A stretch of 28,849 nucleotides of DNA. It comes from JAZDEY01 sp043808325 [NCBI: Candidatus Eiseniibacteriota bacterium] (GTDB lineage Bacteria; Arandabacterota; Arandabacteria; Arandabacterales). Of the stretch, positions 16,142 through 24,726 are shown piece after piece (within the stretch, counting starts at the first letter, position 1; every line of letters starts with the position of its first letter). The notes below the pieces were generated by a model. The model saw only the letters and a list, made by a program, of their open reading frames with translations. It searched no databases and had not been told where the DNA came from. The position numbers were made by a program, and so were the translations under genes. Location of the stretch: assembly GCA_043808325.1 (NCBI GenBank), contig JAZDEY010000057.1, positions 1 to 28,849 of the forward strand, written 5' to 3'.

Positions 16142-16801
16142 ATGAAGAAGTTGCTCTTGGCTCTTGCAATGATTTGCCTTTTTGCCACCAGCGGTTGGGC
16201 CCTTACGGCCACCTACGGCTGGGAGGACTGCGGGACGGTATTGGGCAGATTTCCGGTCGCTGATCCCAGCGTGATCTGCACCAACGTTGTGGCTAGCGCG
16301 CTTCCGGATTACGTTCACAGTGGCCTGCGTTCGCTGAGGCTTGAGCGCATCGCTACTGTGACAACCCAGGCGTATGTGGCGTGGATCAAGGGTTTAACCA
16401 CCGGTGATATCGTCACGGTCAGAATCTGGGTCTATGACGTTACGACCAGCAACCCGTCGGGTCGTCTTTGGGCCCATTATGCCAACTCGACTGATCCGGC
16501 ATCCTACGGTGGCAGCGCAAGCGGCCCCGGAGAGTATAGCGGTTCGACTGGCTGGGTCCAGATGCTGGCAGCCGGTCCGGCCTCCTGGACCTTCGGTACA
16601 CCCGCGCCCACCGATCCGCTGGCGGATGCCATCATGATTGAATTTCGTAACTATGGCAATATACCCACCAACATTCTGTGGGTCGATGACATCGAGGTCA
16701 CAGCCCCGACTCGCCCTGGCGTCTCGATCGTGTTCCCGTCTCCCGGCCCTTCGGCTACCGAGCCGAGCACCTGGGGTGGCATCAAGGCGTTGTTCCGGTA
16801 A
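16142..16801 (+). CDS. Small secreted jelly-roll-like protein with TWGGIKALFR C-terminal tail
   Basis: This 219-residue exported protein starts at ATG 16142 behind GGGAGG. The signal peptide is 1-20 (ending SGWA). The mature part (about 22-190) begins YGWEDCGTVLG and alternates beta strands, with HSGLRSLRLER in the first half and NILWVDDIEVTAP at the end. This pattern is typical of carbohydrate-binding-module/galactose-binding jelly rolls, but I cannot name a family. A Pro/Ser-rich linker leads to a C-terminal tail (residues 206-219) TEPSTWGGIKALFR. This closely matches the tail of the unrelated lipoprotein at 24075. A strong ribosome binding site and a strong terminator suggest a well-expressed single gene. 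Function unknown; possibly a surface binding protein whose tail directs localisation. Confidence 0.78.
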   Translation: MKKLLLALAMICLFATSGWALTATYGWEDCGTVLGRFPVADPSVICTNVVASALPDYVHSGLRSLRLERIATVTTQAYVAWIKGLTTGDIVTVRIWVYDVTTSNPSGRLWAHYANSTDPASYGGSASGPGEYSGSTGWVQMLAAGPASWTFGTPAPTDPLADAIMIEFRNYGNIPTNILWVDDIEVTAPTRPGVSIVFPSPGPSATEPSTWGGIKALFR

Positions 16802-16824
16802 GAGGTTAGTGTAAGTAAGGTTTT

Positions 16825-16859
16825 AGGCCCCGTCTCGGCTGAGACGGGGCCTTCCTTTT
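16825..16859 (+). terminator. Strong intrinsic terminator
   Basis: A perfect 12-bp stem, AGGCCCCGTCTC paired with GAGACGGGGCCT, closes on the tetraloop GGCT (16825-16852). The T-rich tail TTCCTTTT follows. It lies 24 bases after the stop of the 16142 gene and insulates the glycosyltransferase region. Confidence 0.92.
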
Positions 16860-16939
16860 GGCCACAAGAAGAGGGGCCGCCCAAGAAGCATCTGCTACTG
16901 GTCGTTCGGCTTCTTGTCCTCGCCGGTTCCCAGGTGCCC

Positions 16940-16969
16940 TTGACACCTGCTCGCGTGGTTGGGTAACAT
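16940..16969 (+). promoter_or_regulatory. Sigma70-like promoter of the 17064 gene
   Basis: A consensus TTGACA (16940-16945), an 18-base spacer and TAACAT (16964-16969). The leader would be about 88 bases. The rest of the 16860-17063 gap shows no other clear element. Confidence 0.55.
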
Positions 16970-17063
16970 GGACCTGCGGATTGGCCGGCAGCCGCCCTGC
17001 GCGAATCCACCCGGTTTCGGCTCGGCAGATGTTTGTGGGCCGGCCTGAGGTGCAGTCAAATCT

Positions 17064-19175
17064 ATGCACAAAGCCCTTGAGAGTATCTGGTTGCCGTATC
17101 TTGTTGTCCTCGTCATAGGTTTCGCGCTGTATGCGAATACGATCCCGCACGATTACGCGCTTGACGATAAAGTGGTCATCGCCGAAAACCCGTTCACCCA
17201 AAAGGGCCTCAAAGGGATCGGGGATATTCTCTCGCACGATACGTTCTCGGGTTTCTATGGCGGGCAGGTGGCGCTTGTGCGGGGTGGACGTTACAGGCCC
17301 TTGTCACTGGTAACGTTTGCAGTTGAGCGCCAGCTCTTCGGACAGAATCCGCATATCAGCCATTTGATCAACGTTCTTCTATATGCTCTGACCGGCATTG
17401 TGCTATATGGCCTGCTTTCCACATTGCTTGCCCCTGGCCGGTCAAAGCGCGGGTGGTATTTCTCTCTCCCCTTCGTTGCTACCCTGCTCTATGTGGCTCA
17501 TCCGCTCCACACCGAGGTCGTGGCCAACATCAAAGGGCGTGATGATATCATGGCTTTGCTCGGTGCCTTGCTCGCCTTGCGCTATACGATTCGCTATCTT
17601 GCCACTAACAAAGCCATCTACCTCGTTACCAGCTTCGTCGTCTTCCTTCTTGCCTTGATGTCAAAGGAAAACGCGATAGCATTCGTTGCGGTGATTCCAC
17701 TGACCGTCTTTTTCTTCACCGATCACAAGGCCAGGAGAAACCTTGTTTCAGCCGCGCCGCTCCTCGTGGCAGCGGTTGCTTACATGGCTTTACGGCACGC
17801 AGCTCTGGGGGGGCCGAGAGTCGAGACCGTTCCAGACCTGATGAACAACCCGTTCCTCGATGCTTCAAAGGGAGAGGAGCTTGCGACCGTAGTCTATACC
17901 TGGTTGATCTACGCGAAACTGCTGATCTTCCCTCATCCCTTGACCTTCGACTACTACCCCAAGCAGATTGCTATCATCGGCTTGGCGAACCCGAGAGCGA
18001 TAGCGTCAGTTCTGCTCTGTTCGGCCCTCGTCGCCATTGCAGTAGCTGGTTTCAGAAAGAAGGGGCGGACATCCTATGGGATATGGTTCTACGCGCTCAC
18101 GTTCTTGCCGGTCTCCAATCTCGTATTCAACGTTGGCGCGTTCATGAATGAGCGATTCATGTATATTCCATCCCTGGGTTTCTGCCTCGTCGTTGCATAC
18201 CTGCTGGTCGGTTGCGCCCCCAGGCTCTTCAAGAGCGAAGAGATTGGCAGGTGCGTTCTTGCGGGGGTGGTGATAGCGATTCTATGCCTGTACGGTGCTA
18301 TCGTGACGGGCCGCAACAGGGTGTGGGCGAATGATTACACGCTATGCACGCACGATGTACGTGTATCATCCAAGAGTGCGAAGAGCGCGTGGTCGGCGGG
18401 ACAGCTGCTTGTCGAGGAGGCTGTCAAACTGCGGGACATCAGGACGCGGGGTAACTCGGCCGGGGAAATGATTGCGAGGATCGGCAAAGAGACGCTTCTG
18501 CCGAAGGAGGAGAGAGCTGAATTCCTTGCTTCAGATAGTCCCGATACGCTGAGATCAAAGATCGAGCGACGTGAAAGCGAAATGCACGCTCTCGCGTCGA
18601 AGTATCTAAACAGGGCCCTTGAAATCCATCCGACCTATATCGGTGCCCTGCTGGCGCTGGCCAATGCCCATTGTCAGTATGATGGGGATTATGAGAAAGC
18701 GGCGGAGATCTGTGTAAGAGTATTGTGGATAGACCCAAATTCCGACATTGCGTATCTCGACCTTGAGAGCTGTCTCGAGCAATGCGACGTCGATCTGCAA
18801 ATAAGGATGTGGGAAGAAGCTCTGCGGGTCAATCCTAGTCGTTTTGAACCCAATTTTCATCTGGGCATTCTATATGGCCACTACAAGAACGATCTCGGGA
18901 AGGCAGTTGCCTTTCTCGAGAGATCGGTTCAATTGAACCCCATGAACTCCGAGGCCTATAACAATCTTGGGGTGGCGTATGGATTGGCAGGGCGCTCCGA
19001 AGACGCCATCCGAACTCTGGAGCGTGCGGCCCAGCTCAATCCCACTGATGCCCAGGTGTATGTCAATCTCGGTGTTGCATACAGTTCTCTGGGAAATGAA
19101 GAACAGGCGCTGCGGTGTTCTCGAAAGGCAGAGGAGTTGCAATCGAATCCCCAGCACGGGGGAAACGGCAACTGA
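17064..19175 (+). CDS. TMTC-like membrane protein: GT-C glycosyltransferase core with C-terminal TPRs
   Basis: This 703-residue protein starts at ATG 17064 with GAGGTG about ten bases upstream. About ten hydrophobic segments span residues 8-430. Early loops have DYALDDKVVIAENPF and the RYRPLSLVTFA block, and a later one has HPLHTEVVANIKGRDD. These are hallmarks of the TMTC/DUF1736 family, whose eukaryotic members are O-mannosyltransferases. About four tetratricopeptide repeats follow (about 515-700), for example EAYNNLGVAYGLAGRSEDAI and AQVYVNLGVAYSSLGNEEQA. The family adds sugars from lipid carriers to proteins on the far side of the membrane; this role is inferred here. Its own promoter lies upstream, and another GT-C gene follows on the same strand after 51 bases. 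Confidence 0.82.
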   Translation: MHKALESIWLPYLVVLVIGFALYANTIPHDYALDDKVVIAENPFTQKGLKGIGDILSHDTFSGFYGGQVALVRGGRYRPLSLVTFAVERQLFGQNPHISHLINVLLYALTGIVLYGLLSTLLAPGRSKRGWYFSLPFVATLLYVAHPLHTEVVANIKGRDDIMALLGALLALRYTIRYLATNKAIYLVTSFVVFLLALMSKENAIAFVAVIPLTVFFFTDHKARRNLVSAAPLLVAAVAYMALRHAALGGPRVETVPDLMNNPFLDASKGEELATVVYTWLIYAKLLIFPHPLTFDYYPKQIAIIGLANPRAIASVLLCSALVAIAVAGFRKKGRTSYGIWFYALTFLPVSNLVFNVGAFMNERFMYIPSLGFCLVVAYLLVGCAPRLFKSEEIGRCVLAGVVIAILCLYGAIVTGRNRVWANDYTLCTHDVRVSSKSAKSAWSAGQLLVEEAVKLRDIRTRGNSAGEMIARIGKETLLPKEERAEFLASDSPDTLRSKIERRESEMHALASKYLNRALEIHPTYIGALLALANAHCQYDGDYEKAAEICVRVLWIDPNSDIAYLDLESCLEQCDVDLQIRMWEEALRVNPSRFEPNFHLGILYGHYKNDLGKAVAFLERSVQLNPMNSEAYNNLGVAYGLAGRSEDAIRTLERAAQLNPTDAQVYVNLGVAYSSLGNEEQALRCSRKAEELQSNPQHGGNGN

Positions 19176-19226
19176 TTGGTGGTAAGTGATAGAGGGGTCG
19201 AGGTTGCTCGGGAATTGGGGACCAAG

Positions 19227-20855
19227 ATGAAGCAACGCGCCCAGCCCAGGTCTGCTGCGTGGTTTAGGTATTGGGCTTGGGCAGTGCTCGTCTTGGCCAT
19301 CGTGTTTTCCGCGGCGATCCGTTTTCGCCTGCTGCAAGTTCCACTTGAGCGCGATGAGGGCGAGTACGCCTATGCCGGGCAACTCATCCTGCAAGGTATC
19401 CCGCCCTACAAGCTTGCGTACAACATGAAACTGCCGGGCATTTACTTCGCCTACGCGGGCATCATGGCGGTCTTTGGGCAAACAATAGCCGGGATCCACC
19501 TGGGGCTGATCGCCGCTAATGCGGCGACCATCGTTCTCCTCTTCTTGCTGGCGCGGCGAATTGCCAACGAGACCGTGGGGGTTGTGGCGGCTGTGGCCTA
19601 TGCCTTCGTGTCATTGAGTCCGGCCTTGTTGGGGTTAGCAGCACACGCGACGCACTTCGTGCTGCTGCCTGCGCTTGGCGGTTTGCTGCTGCTTCTCCGT
19701 GGCCTTGAGCGCGACCGTCTCGGCGCGATCTTTGGGGCCGGGCTTCTGCTCGGTTTCGCGTTCTTGATGAAACAGCAGGGCGTCTTCTTCGGAATATTCG
19801 GCGGCATCTACTTGCTCTATTGCGGACTTTCCAAGAGACCCGTTCGGTGGAATGGCATGCTGACGAAGATTCTGGTCTATTCTGCCGGGGCGGCCATTCC
19901 GTTTGGCGCCAGTTGCTTGGGGCTGCGGGCGGCTGGCGTTTTTGACCGTTTCTGGTTCTGGACCTTCTCTTACGCGCGTCAATATGCGAGCGCCCTTGGC
20001 CTTGGCCGGGGGCTGCGGGAGTTCTTAGCGAACTTCCCTGCCTACGTCAAGCCGACGATTCTTCTCTGGATCGCAGCCGGTTTGGGTGTCCTCGAGCTTG
20101 GCGCCGAGTGGAGGAAATGGTCCCACAGTGCTTTCATCGCGGGCTTCCTGATCTTTTCCTTCCTCGCGGTCTGTCCCGGTTTCTACTTCCGCAACCATTA
20201 CTTCATTCTGCTGCTGCCTGCAGTCGGCGTTCTGGCGGGTTTGGCCGTTGACCGCGCCCGCGCGCTGTTTGTGGCAGCACACTCGCGGCTCGGGTGGCTG
20301 GCCGCAGCCGGCTTCGTTGCGATTGTGTGCTTCGGCGTTTTCCAGGAGCGCGCGGTGTTGCTGCAGCTTTCCCCAGCTGCAGCCTGCCGTGCCATATACG
20401 GAGCGAATCCATTTCCAGAATCTTTGGAGATCGCGCGATTCCTGCGCGAGAATTCCTCCAAAGACGCGCAGATCGCCATCCTGGGCTCGGAGCCTCAGAT
20501 TTACTTCTACTCAAATCGACATTCATCGACAGGCTACATCTACACATACGGACTGATGGAGCCTCATCCTTATGCACTAAGAATGCAGCGGGAGATGATC
20601 AATGAGATCGAATCTTCGGCACCGAAATATGTGGTGGTGGTGAACGTCTCCACCTCCTGGCTTTTGAGGCCGAATTCGGAGAGACTGATTTTCAACTGGT
20701 TAAATACCTACATAAGGCAACATCTCGAGCTGCAAGGAGTAGTCGATATCCTGCCCAATGAGAAAACCGAGTATCGCTGGGGCAAAGATGCGGAAGGTTA
20801 CACCCCGCGCTCTCCATATTCCTTGACCATCTTCGGGCAAAAGGCCGGCCCATAG
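19227..20855 (+). CDS. GT-C (GT39/ArnT-like) membrane glycosyltransferase
   Basis: About 542 residues from ATG 19227 (GGGG six bases upstream). TTG 19176 would add 17 residues directly behind the preceding stop but has no good ribosome binding site. The first transmembrane helix is followed by LERDEGEYAYAGQLIL, carrying the Asp-Glu pair expected in the first periplasmic loop of GT39/PMT-type enzymes. Then come about ten more hydrophobic segments, LMKQQG in a cytoplasmic loop, and a soluble C-terminal part (about 400-542). Such proteins transfer a sugar from a polyprenyl-phosphate donor to protein or lipid. It is probably co-transcribed with the TMTC-like gene and points towards the minus-strand GT2 gene. 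Substrate unknown. Confidence 0.82.
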   Translation: MKQRAQPRSAAWFRYWAWAVLVLAIVFSAAIRFRLLQVPLERDEGEYAYAGQLILQGIPPYKLAYNMKLPGIYFAYAGIMAVFGQTIAGIHLGLIAANAATIVLLFLLARRIANETVGVVAAVAYAFVSLSPALLGLAAHATHFVLLPALGGLLLLLRGLERDRLGAIFGAGLLLGFAFLMKQQGVFFGIFGGIYLLYCGLSKRPVRWNGMLTKILVYSAGAAIPFGASCLGLRAAGVFDRFWFWTFSYARQYASALGLGRGLREFLANFPAYVKPTILLWIAAGLGVLELGAEWRKWSHSAFIAGFLIFSFLAVCPGFYFRNHYFILLLPAVGVLAGLAVDRARALFVAAHSRLGWLAAAGFVAIVCFGVFQERAVLLQLSPAAACRAIYGANPFPESLEIARFLRENSSKDAQIAILGSEPQIYFYSNRHSSTGYIYTYGLMEPHPYALRMQREMINEIESSAPKYVVVVNVSTSWLLRPNSERLIFNWLNTYIRQHLELQGVVDILPNEKTEYRWGKDAEGYTPRSPYSLTIFGQKAGP

Positions 20856-20990
20856 TCTTCTCTTGGCATGGTGGATTGCACGCGCATCAGTTCGCCCGAA
20901 CTCGACAGCCAGCAATATGACGATGAGGAACGGAAGCACCACCACGAGAAACCGAGTTCTAGGAGAGAATCTTTCTACCGTTCGGGTCAT
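20700..20990 (-). pseudogene. Possible truncated membrane-protein start downstream of the GT2 gene
   Basis: An ATG at 20990 (minus) overlaps the end of the GT2 gene by 32 bases. It opens a frame beginning MTRTVERFSPRTR, followed by a convincing transmembrane helix (FLVVVLPFLIVILLAVEF). After about 45 residues the frame enters the antisense of the GT-C gene and is no longer credible, ending at 20700. It looks like the N-terminus of a lost membrane protein, perhaps another GT-C enzyme cut off by rearrangement. It may equally be a chance frame; confidence is low. Confidence 0.25.
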
Positions 20991-21720
20991 AGATCGCGAA
21001 TTTCCCCAGGCGGCGTTTCTGTAAGAAGAACTTGAAGGAGGTGACCAGCACACCCCAGCCATAGACTACGCTCCGACGAAAACCTATCGAAGAGCAGCCT
21101 TTTGAGTAGTTGGTGGGCGAGGTGATCTCCCCGATCCTATAGCCGAAGAAGGCCGCCTGCGCCAGCATCTGGTTGTCGAATACGGAATCGTCCGAGTTCT
21201 CAAGCAAGGGAAGATTGGTGAGGACCGAGCTCGAGAAGGCCCTGTAACCTGTATGGTATTCGGAGAGCTTCTGACCCATCAGAAGGTTCTGCAGCAGAGT
21301 GAGTATGCGGTTCGATATGTATTTATAAGCGGGCATTCCCCCCTTACGAGCCATGCCGCCCAGTATCCTTGAGCCGAGCACCACGTCGAACATGTCCGAG
21401 CATATCAAGCCTGCCATTGCTGTAATTAGCTTAGGAGGATATTGGTAGTCCGGGTGCAACATTATGACGATATCGCCCCGTTTCTTGAGGGCCTCGCGGT
21501 AGCAGGTCTTCTGGTTCGCCCCATAGCCCATGTTGCGCCGATGCTCGAAGACCTCTATGCCGAGTTTTCGGGCGACTGCAACCGTATCGTCGCTCGAGTG
21601 ATCGTCGGTAAGCAGAATCTCATCCACGATGTCACTGGGGATATCGTTACAGGTCCTCTTGATGTTTTCCTGCGAATTGTAGGCAGGCATTACCACAATT
21701 ATCTTCTTGCCGTGAAGCAC
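20959..21720 (-). CDS. Family 2 glycosyltransferase, polyprenyl-phosphate hexose synthase (DPM1-like)
   Basis: About 253 residues from GTG 21720, chosen because KKIIVVMPAYNSQENI then falls at the N-terminus as in the family and GGGAGAG lies just upstream. TTG 21801 would add 27 residues without a ribosome binding site. GT2 features are the nucleotide-binding DDHSSDDT (Asp39, Asp40), NMGYGANQKTCYREAL and MLHPDYQYPP near the metal-binding position, then GSRILGG and YHTGYRAFS. DPM1-like enzymes load a sugar onto polyprenyl phosphate in the cytoplasm. That product would be the donor for the GT-C enzymes on either side. No C-terminal membrane helices are evident. It lies opposite to its neighbours, converging with the 19227 gene. 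Confidence 0.85.
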   Translation of the reverse strand: MLHGKKIIVVMPAYNSQENIKRTCNDIPSDIVDEILLTDDHSSDDTVAVARKLGIEVFEHRRNMGYGANQKTCYREALKKRGDIVIMLHPDYQYPPKLITAMAGLICSDMFDVVLGSRILGGMARKGGMPAYKYISNRILTLLQNLLMGQKLSEYHTGYRAFSSSVLTNLPLLENSDDSVFDNQMLAQAAFFGYRIGEITSPTNYSKGCSSIGFRRSVVYGWGVLVTSFKFFLQKRRLGKFAIYDPNGRKILS

Positions 21721-21863
21721 AATCTCTCCCTGTTCAAAAATGTACAGATCGATGCGAGGAGCGCCGCAGTCGTGCGCTCCATCTAACAGTTTAAAACACA
21801 AAGAGTGATTATGGGAGTGCTATTATTGGGTTGCTGCGGTTTCCTCCATTCTTGACTTACCGC

Positions 21864-21892
21864 TTGGCTGTAAGGGCAACCCGTCCTATAAT
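21864..21892 (+). promoter_or_regulatory. Sigma70-like promoter of the 21941 gene
   Basis: TTGGCT (21864-21869) and a perfect TATAAT (21887-21892), with a 17-base spacer. It lies in the divergent gap between the GT2 gene (minus) and the GT-C/TPR gene (plus). Confidence 0.6.
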
Positions 21893-21940
21893 CACGGCAT
21901 CTTGCGAACCGGATAGACCATATAGGAAGTGACCACTGTG

Positions 21941-23944
21941 ATGAGTGCGAGACCAGGAGCAGCCGGAGACGAGCGGGCGCACTCCTTCCGGTGGCGTTAT
22001 GCCCTCATCATCTTGTTTGTGGCTCTGTGCCTGCGCGGCCTATACCTCTTCGAAGCCGCGCCAAGGCCCGATTTCAGCATCTTCTACATGGACGAGGAGT
22101 ACAATCTTGGGTGGGCCAAGAGCCTGGCATCGGGAGTATGGAATCCGCCCTACGACCAGCTCCGCATTGCCCCCTATTTCCGGGCGCCGCTTTATTCCCA
22201 TTTCCTGGCTGGCCTCTTCGCCCTGTTCGGCCCCAATATGCTGCTGGCGCGGATCATCCAGATCATCCTGGGATCGATCTCCTGTGCACTCGCCTACGGT
22301 GTCGCCGCCAGGTGCTTCGGTCAAAGGGTCGGGGTGGTCACGGGAGTTATATGCTCTCTCTACTGGGTCTTGATCTACTTTGACTCCCAATTCCTCCAAC
22401 CGGTGCTCCTGGTCTTCTTGCTGCTCGGCGGGTTGCTGCTTGCCTTCGTGGCGGCCGAGCGGCGGAGCGCCGGGCTCGCAGGCCTGGCCGGGCTCGCGTT
22501 TGGCCTCTATGCCATCACGCGGCCCGAGATTCTGGTCTTCTTTCCATTTGTGATCTGGTGGGGAGTGAAAGTCGCCGGCGCTCGGGCCGGTGCCGGGGCC
22601 GGCGAGCGCGGCGCTCATGGTGCCCACGCTGTCCACGGTGCGCGTTGGTTTATTGCGCTGCTTGTGCTAGGTTTGGTCCTGCCGCCGGCCGCCGCCACGG
22701 TAAGGAACGCGGTGGTGGCGCGCGATCTCGTGTTTGTCGCCTCCCAGGGGGGCGTCAACTTCTATATCGGCAATAACCCCAAATCCAACGGCATGCAGGC
22801 CGTGGTGCCGGGGACACACGAAACCTGGTGGGGCGGGTTTGCGGACACCAAGGCGATCGCCGAGCAGGCCGCAGGCCGGAGCCTCAAGCCATCGCAGGTC
22901 TCGAACTACTGGTTTCGGCGAGGGTTCGCCTTCATACGTCAAGAACCAGGACGCTGGCTCAGGCTGACCTTGAGCAAGGCCGCTCTTTTCATCGGAAATA
23001 TTGAGATCCCCAATAACGAACCCTACGAGGCGCGGCGCAAGGAATACCCGGTACTCAGGATTCCTCTGGGCTTTGGCCTGCTGTTTGGGCTCTTTGCGGT
23101 CTCGCTGCCGGGGATGCTCGGCCTGCGGCGCCGCAGTGGGGCGGCCCGCCTCAAGGTGAGTGCGCCCGGCGGCACCGGGAGCCCGGACGGTCGCGCGGGC
23201 CAGGGGGACCGTGCTGAGTACCTACGGCGCTCTTTCATAAAGCTGATGCTTCAGTTCATGCTGCTCCATGCGCTCACGACGATCGCCTTCTTTGTGACCG
23301 GCCGATACCGTGTGCCCCTGGTTCCACTGGTCGCAATAGGGGCGTCGGTCACGGTTGTGAGCGCCGCGGAGCTTATACGCGCGCGAGCCTACACCCGCGC
23401 TCTTGGGATGGTGCTCGTCGCGGCCGCGATTGCCGGAGTCCTGAGTGTTGACTATTTCGGGGTGAGGCGCGCGACCAGTGGCTTTGCGGCGTATACCGAT
23501 GCCCTGGACCTGCTCGAGACCCGCGACTACGACGGCGCGATCACACGGCTTGAAGCCATCCGGCGCGAGCAGTCGGTCCGAGTGCCGGAACTTTACCTCT
23601 CGCTTGCGCGCGCCTATGCCGGAAGGGCAAGGCCCGAGGACAGCGGCTCAATCCTTCGAGTCGCCGAGGAGGGGCTCGCTTCATACCCGAATGAACCCGA
23701 GCTCTTGTGGTATGCGGCCCTCGGCCACCTAGCCGCGCGGCAGCAGGACCTTGCGCAGGATCGGCTTGACCGCTTGCTGGCTCTCAAGCCCCGGGACATG
23801 AAGGCTCTCCACCTGGCCTTCACGCTGGCGCTCGTTCAAGGGCGAACCCAGGAGGCTCTGGGTCTCCTCGCGCGGGCCGAGGCGATCGACCCGGCCGACC
23901 CTCTGGTAGCCGATATGCGCAGCCAGTTCGCGGCCCGCAAGTGA
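21941..23944 (+). CDS. GT-C membrane glycosyltransferase with C-terminal TPR-like repeats
   Basis: About 667 residues from ATG 21941; GTG 21938 and GTG 21929 are close alternatives, with AGGAAG at 21924-21929. After the first transmembrane helix comes YMDEEYNLGWAKSLASG, the acidic first-loop motif of GT39-like enzymes, then YFRAPLYSHFLAGLF. About ten membrane helices run to about residue 510, and three or four TPR-like helix pairs fill about 515-667. Two loops carry Gly/Ala/His/Arg-rich low-complexity inserts (about residues 214-233 and 375-400), probably recent expansions. The likely role is sugar transfer to surface proteins or lipids; the acceptor is unknown. It has its own promoter. Confidence 0.8.
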   Translation: MSARPGAAGDERAHSFRWRYALIILFVALCLRGLYLFEAAPRPDFSIFYMDEEYNLGWAKSLASGVWNPPYDQLRIAPYFRAPLYSHFLAGLFALFGPNMLLARIIQIILGSISCALAYGVAARCFGQRVGVVTGVICSLYWVLIYFDSQFLQPVLLVFLLLGGLLLAFVAAERRSAGLAGLAGLAFGLYAITRPEILVFFPFVIWWGVKVAGARAGAGAGERGAHGAHAVHGARWFIALLVLGLVLPPAAATVRNAVVARDLVFVASQGGVNFYIGNNPKSNGMQAVVPGTHETWWGGFADTKAIAEQAAGRSLKPSQVSNYWFRRGFAFIRQEPGRWLRLTLSKAALFIGNIEIPNNEPYEARRKEYPVLRIPLGFGLLFGLFAVSLPGMLGLRRRSGAARLKVSAPGGTGSPDGRAGQGDRAEYLRRSFIKLMLQFMLLHALTTIAFFVTGRYRVPLVPLVAIGASVTVVSAAELIRARAYTRALGMVLVAAAIAGVLSVDYFGVRRATSGFAAYTDALDLLETRDYDGAITRLEAIRREQSVRVPELYLSLARAYAGRARPEDSGSILRVAEEGLASYPNEPELLWYAALGHLAARQQDLAQDRLDRLLALKPRDMKALHLAFTLALVQGRTQEALGLLARAEAIDPADPLVADMRSQFAARK

Positions 23945-23968
23945 CGGCGCACGCAGCAAGCGATACTC

Positions 23969-23990
23969 GACCATATCTCCAATTATGGTC
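23969..23990. repeat. Inverted repeat GACCATA/TATGGTC
   Basis: A perfect 7-bp inverted repeat (23969-23975 and 23984-23990) with an 8-base loop, 25 bases after the stop of the GT-C/TPR gene. The following bases are not T-rich, so it is a weak candidate terminator or operator. The word GACCATAT also occurs before that gene at 21916-21923. Confidence 0.3.
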
Positions 23991-24013
23991 ACTTAACAAG
24001 CGTCGGTTCCAGA

Positions 24014-24042
24014 TTGCGTTCTAAGGCGCGCTGTGCTATTGT
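24014..24042 (+). promoter_or_regulatory. Sigma70-like promoter of the 24075 lipoprotein gene
   Basis: TTGCGT (24014-24019), a 17-base spacer and TATTGT (24037-24042). A strong GAGGAGG ribosome binding site follows at 24063-24069. Confidence 0.5.
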
Positions 24043-24074
24043 AGTAACTGAGCCAACCCCAAGAGGAGGCATAT

Positions 24075-24716
24075 ATGATGCCAGCTCGCCGTGTACGCCT
24101 TGCTTTGATTGCCTGCGTGCTACTCGGAGTCGCGCTGATCCTCTCATCGTGCGGGCATGACCGCTCCGCCAATCCCGACCCCGTTTTACCGGACCGACAG
24201 ACCCCGCAGGACTTGCTCGAGTTCTTCACCAAGAGCTTGGAGAATCGGGACATCGCCAAGTACGAGAAGTGCCTGGACAGCGGCTATCGCTTCCGCTTCA
24301 TGCCTCAGGACTGGGCAGTAGTGGGAGTCAGCGCCGATCGCCCTTACTGGGAGAGAACTGAAGACATCACGCGCACCGGGGCGATGTTCCTATCTACCCA
24401 AATCGAGTCAATCAGGTTTGAGCTGGGGGTGGCTGTGGTGGACTTCTTCGTTACTGGGGACACCCTGCTTGAAGCCGTGTATCGGCCGGACATCCGCGTG
24501 ATCGTCAAGATAGAGGGAGAGGAGCCCATGACCTACTGGGTTCACGAGTCGTTGCTCACCATCTTCGTGACGCCGGATCCCGGGGATCCCGCTCTTTGGG
24601 TGATCAGGCGTATTGAAGAGACTCCCACGGCGTATGCTTGCGCCACAGGCCCGGCTTCATCCGGTGCGGACACCGAACCACACACCTTCGGCAAACTCAA
24701 ATCGATGTTCAGATAG
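24075..24716 (+). CDS. Lipoprotein with NTF2/SnoaL-like domain and TFGKLKSMFR C-terminal tail
   Basis: This 213-residue protein starts at ATG 24075 (ATG 24078 is equally placed) behind GAGGAGG. The lipobox LSSC gives Cys26. The mature part begins with a Pro-rich linker, then TPQDLLEFFTKSLENRDIAK...YEKCLDSGYRF. This is a helical start typical of NTF2/SnoaL-like folds, followed by beta strands up to about residue 185. The C-terminal 14 residues (200-213), TEPHTFGKLKSMFR, match the tail of the unrelated secreted protein at 16142. The gene has its own promoter and ends ten bases from the convergent minus-strand gene. Function unknown; it is probably membrane-anchored in the periplasm. Confidence 0.75.
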   Translation: MMPARRVRLALIACVLLGVALILSSCGHDRSANPDPVLPDRQTPQDLLEFFTKSLENRDIAKYEKCLDSGYRFRFMPQDWAVVGVSADRPYWERTEDITRTGAMFLSTQIESIRFELGVAVVDFFVTGDTLLEAVYRPDIRVIVKIEGEEPMTYWVHESLLTIFVTPDPGDPALWVIRRIEETPTAYACATGPASSGADTEPHTFGKLKSMFR

Positions 24717-24726
24717 GGGCTGCCCT

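Noticed and set aside
21852-21857. TTGACT as the -35 box for the 21941 gene
   Set aside because: It is 29 bases from the TATAAT; TTGGCT at 21864 fits with 17 bases.
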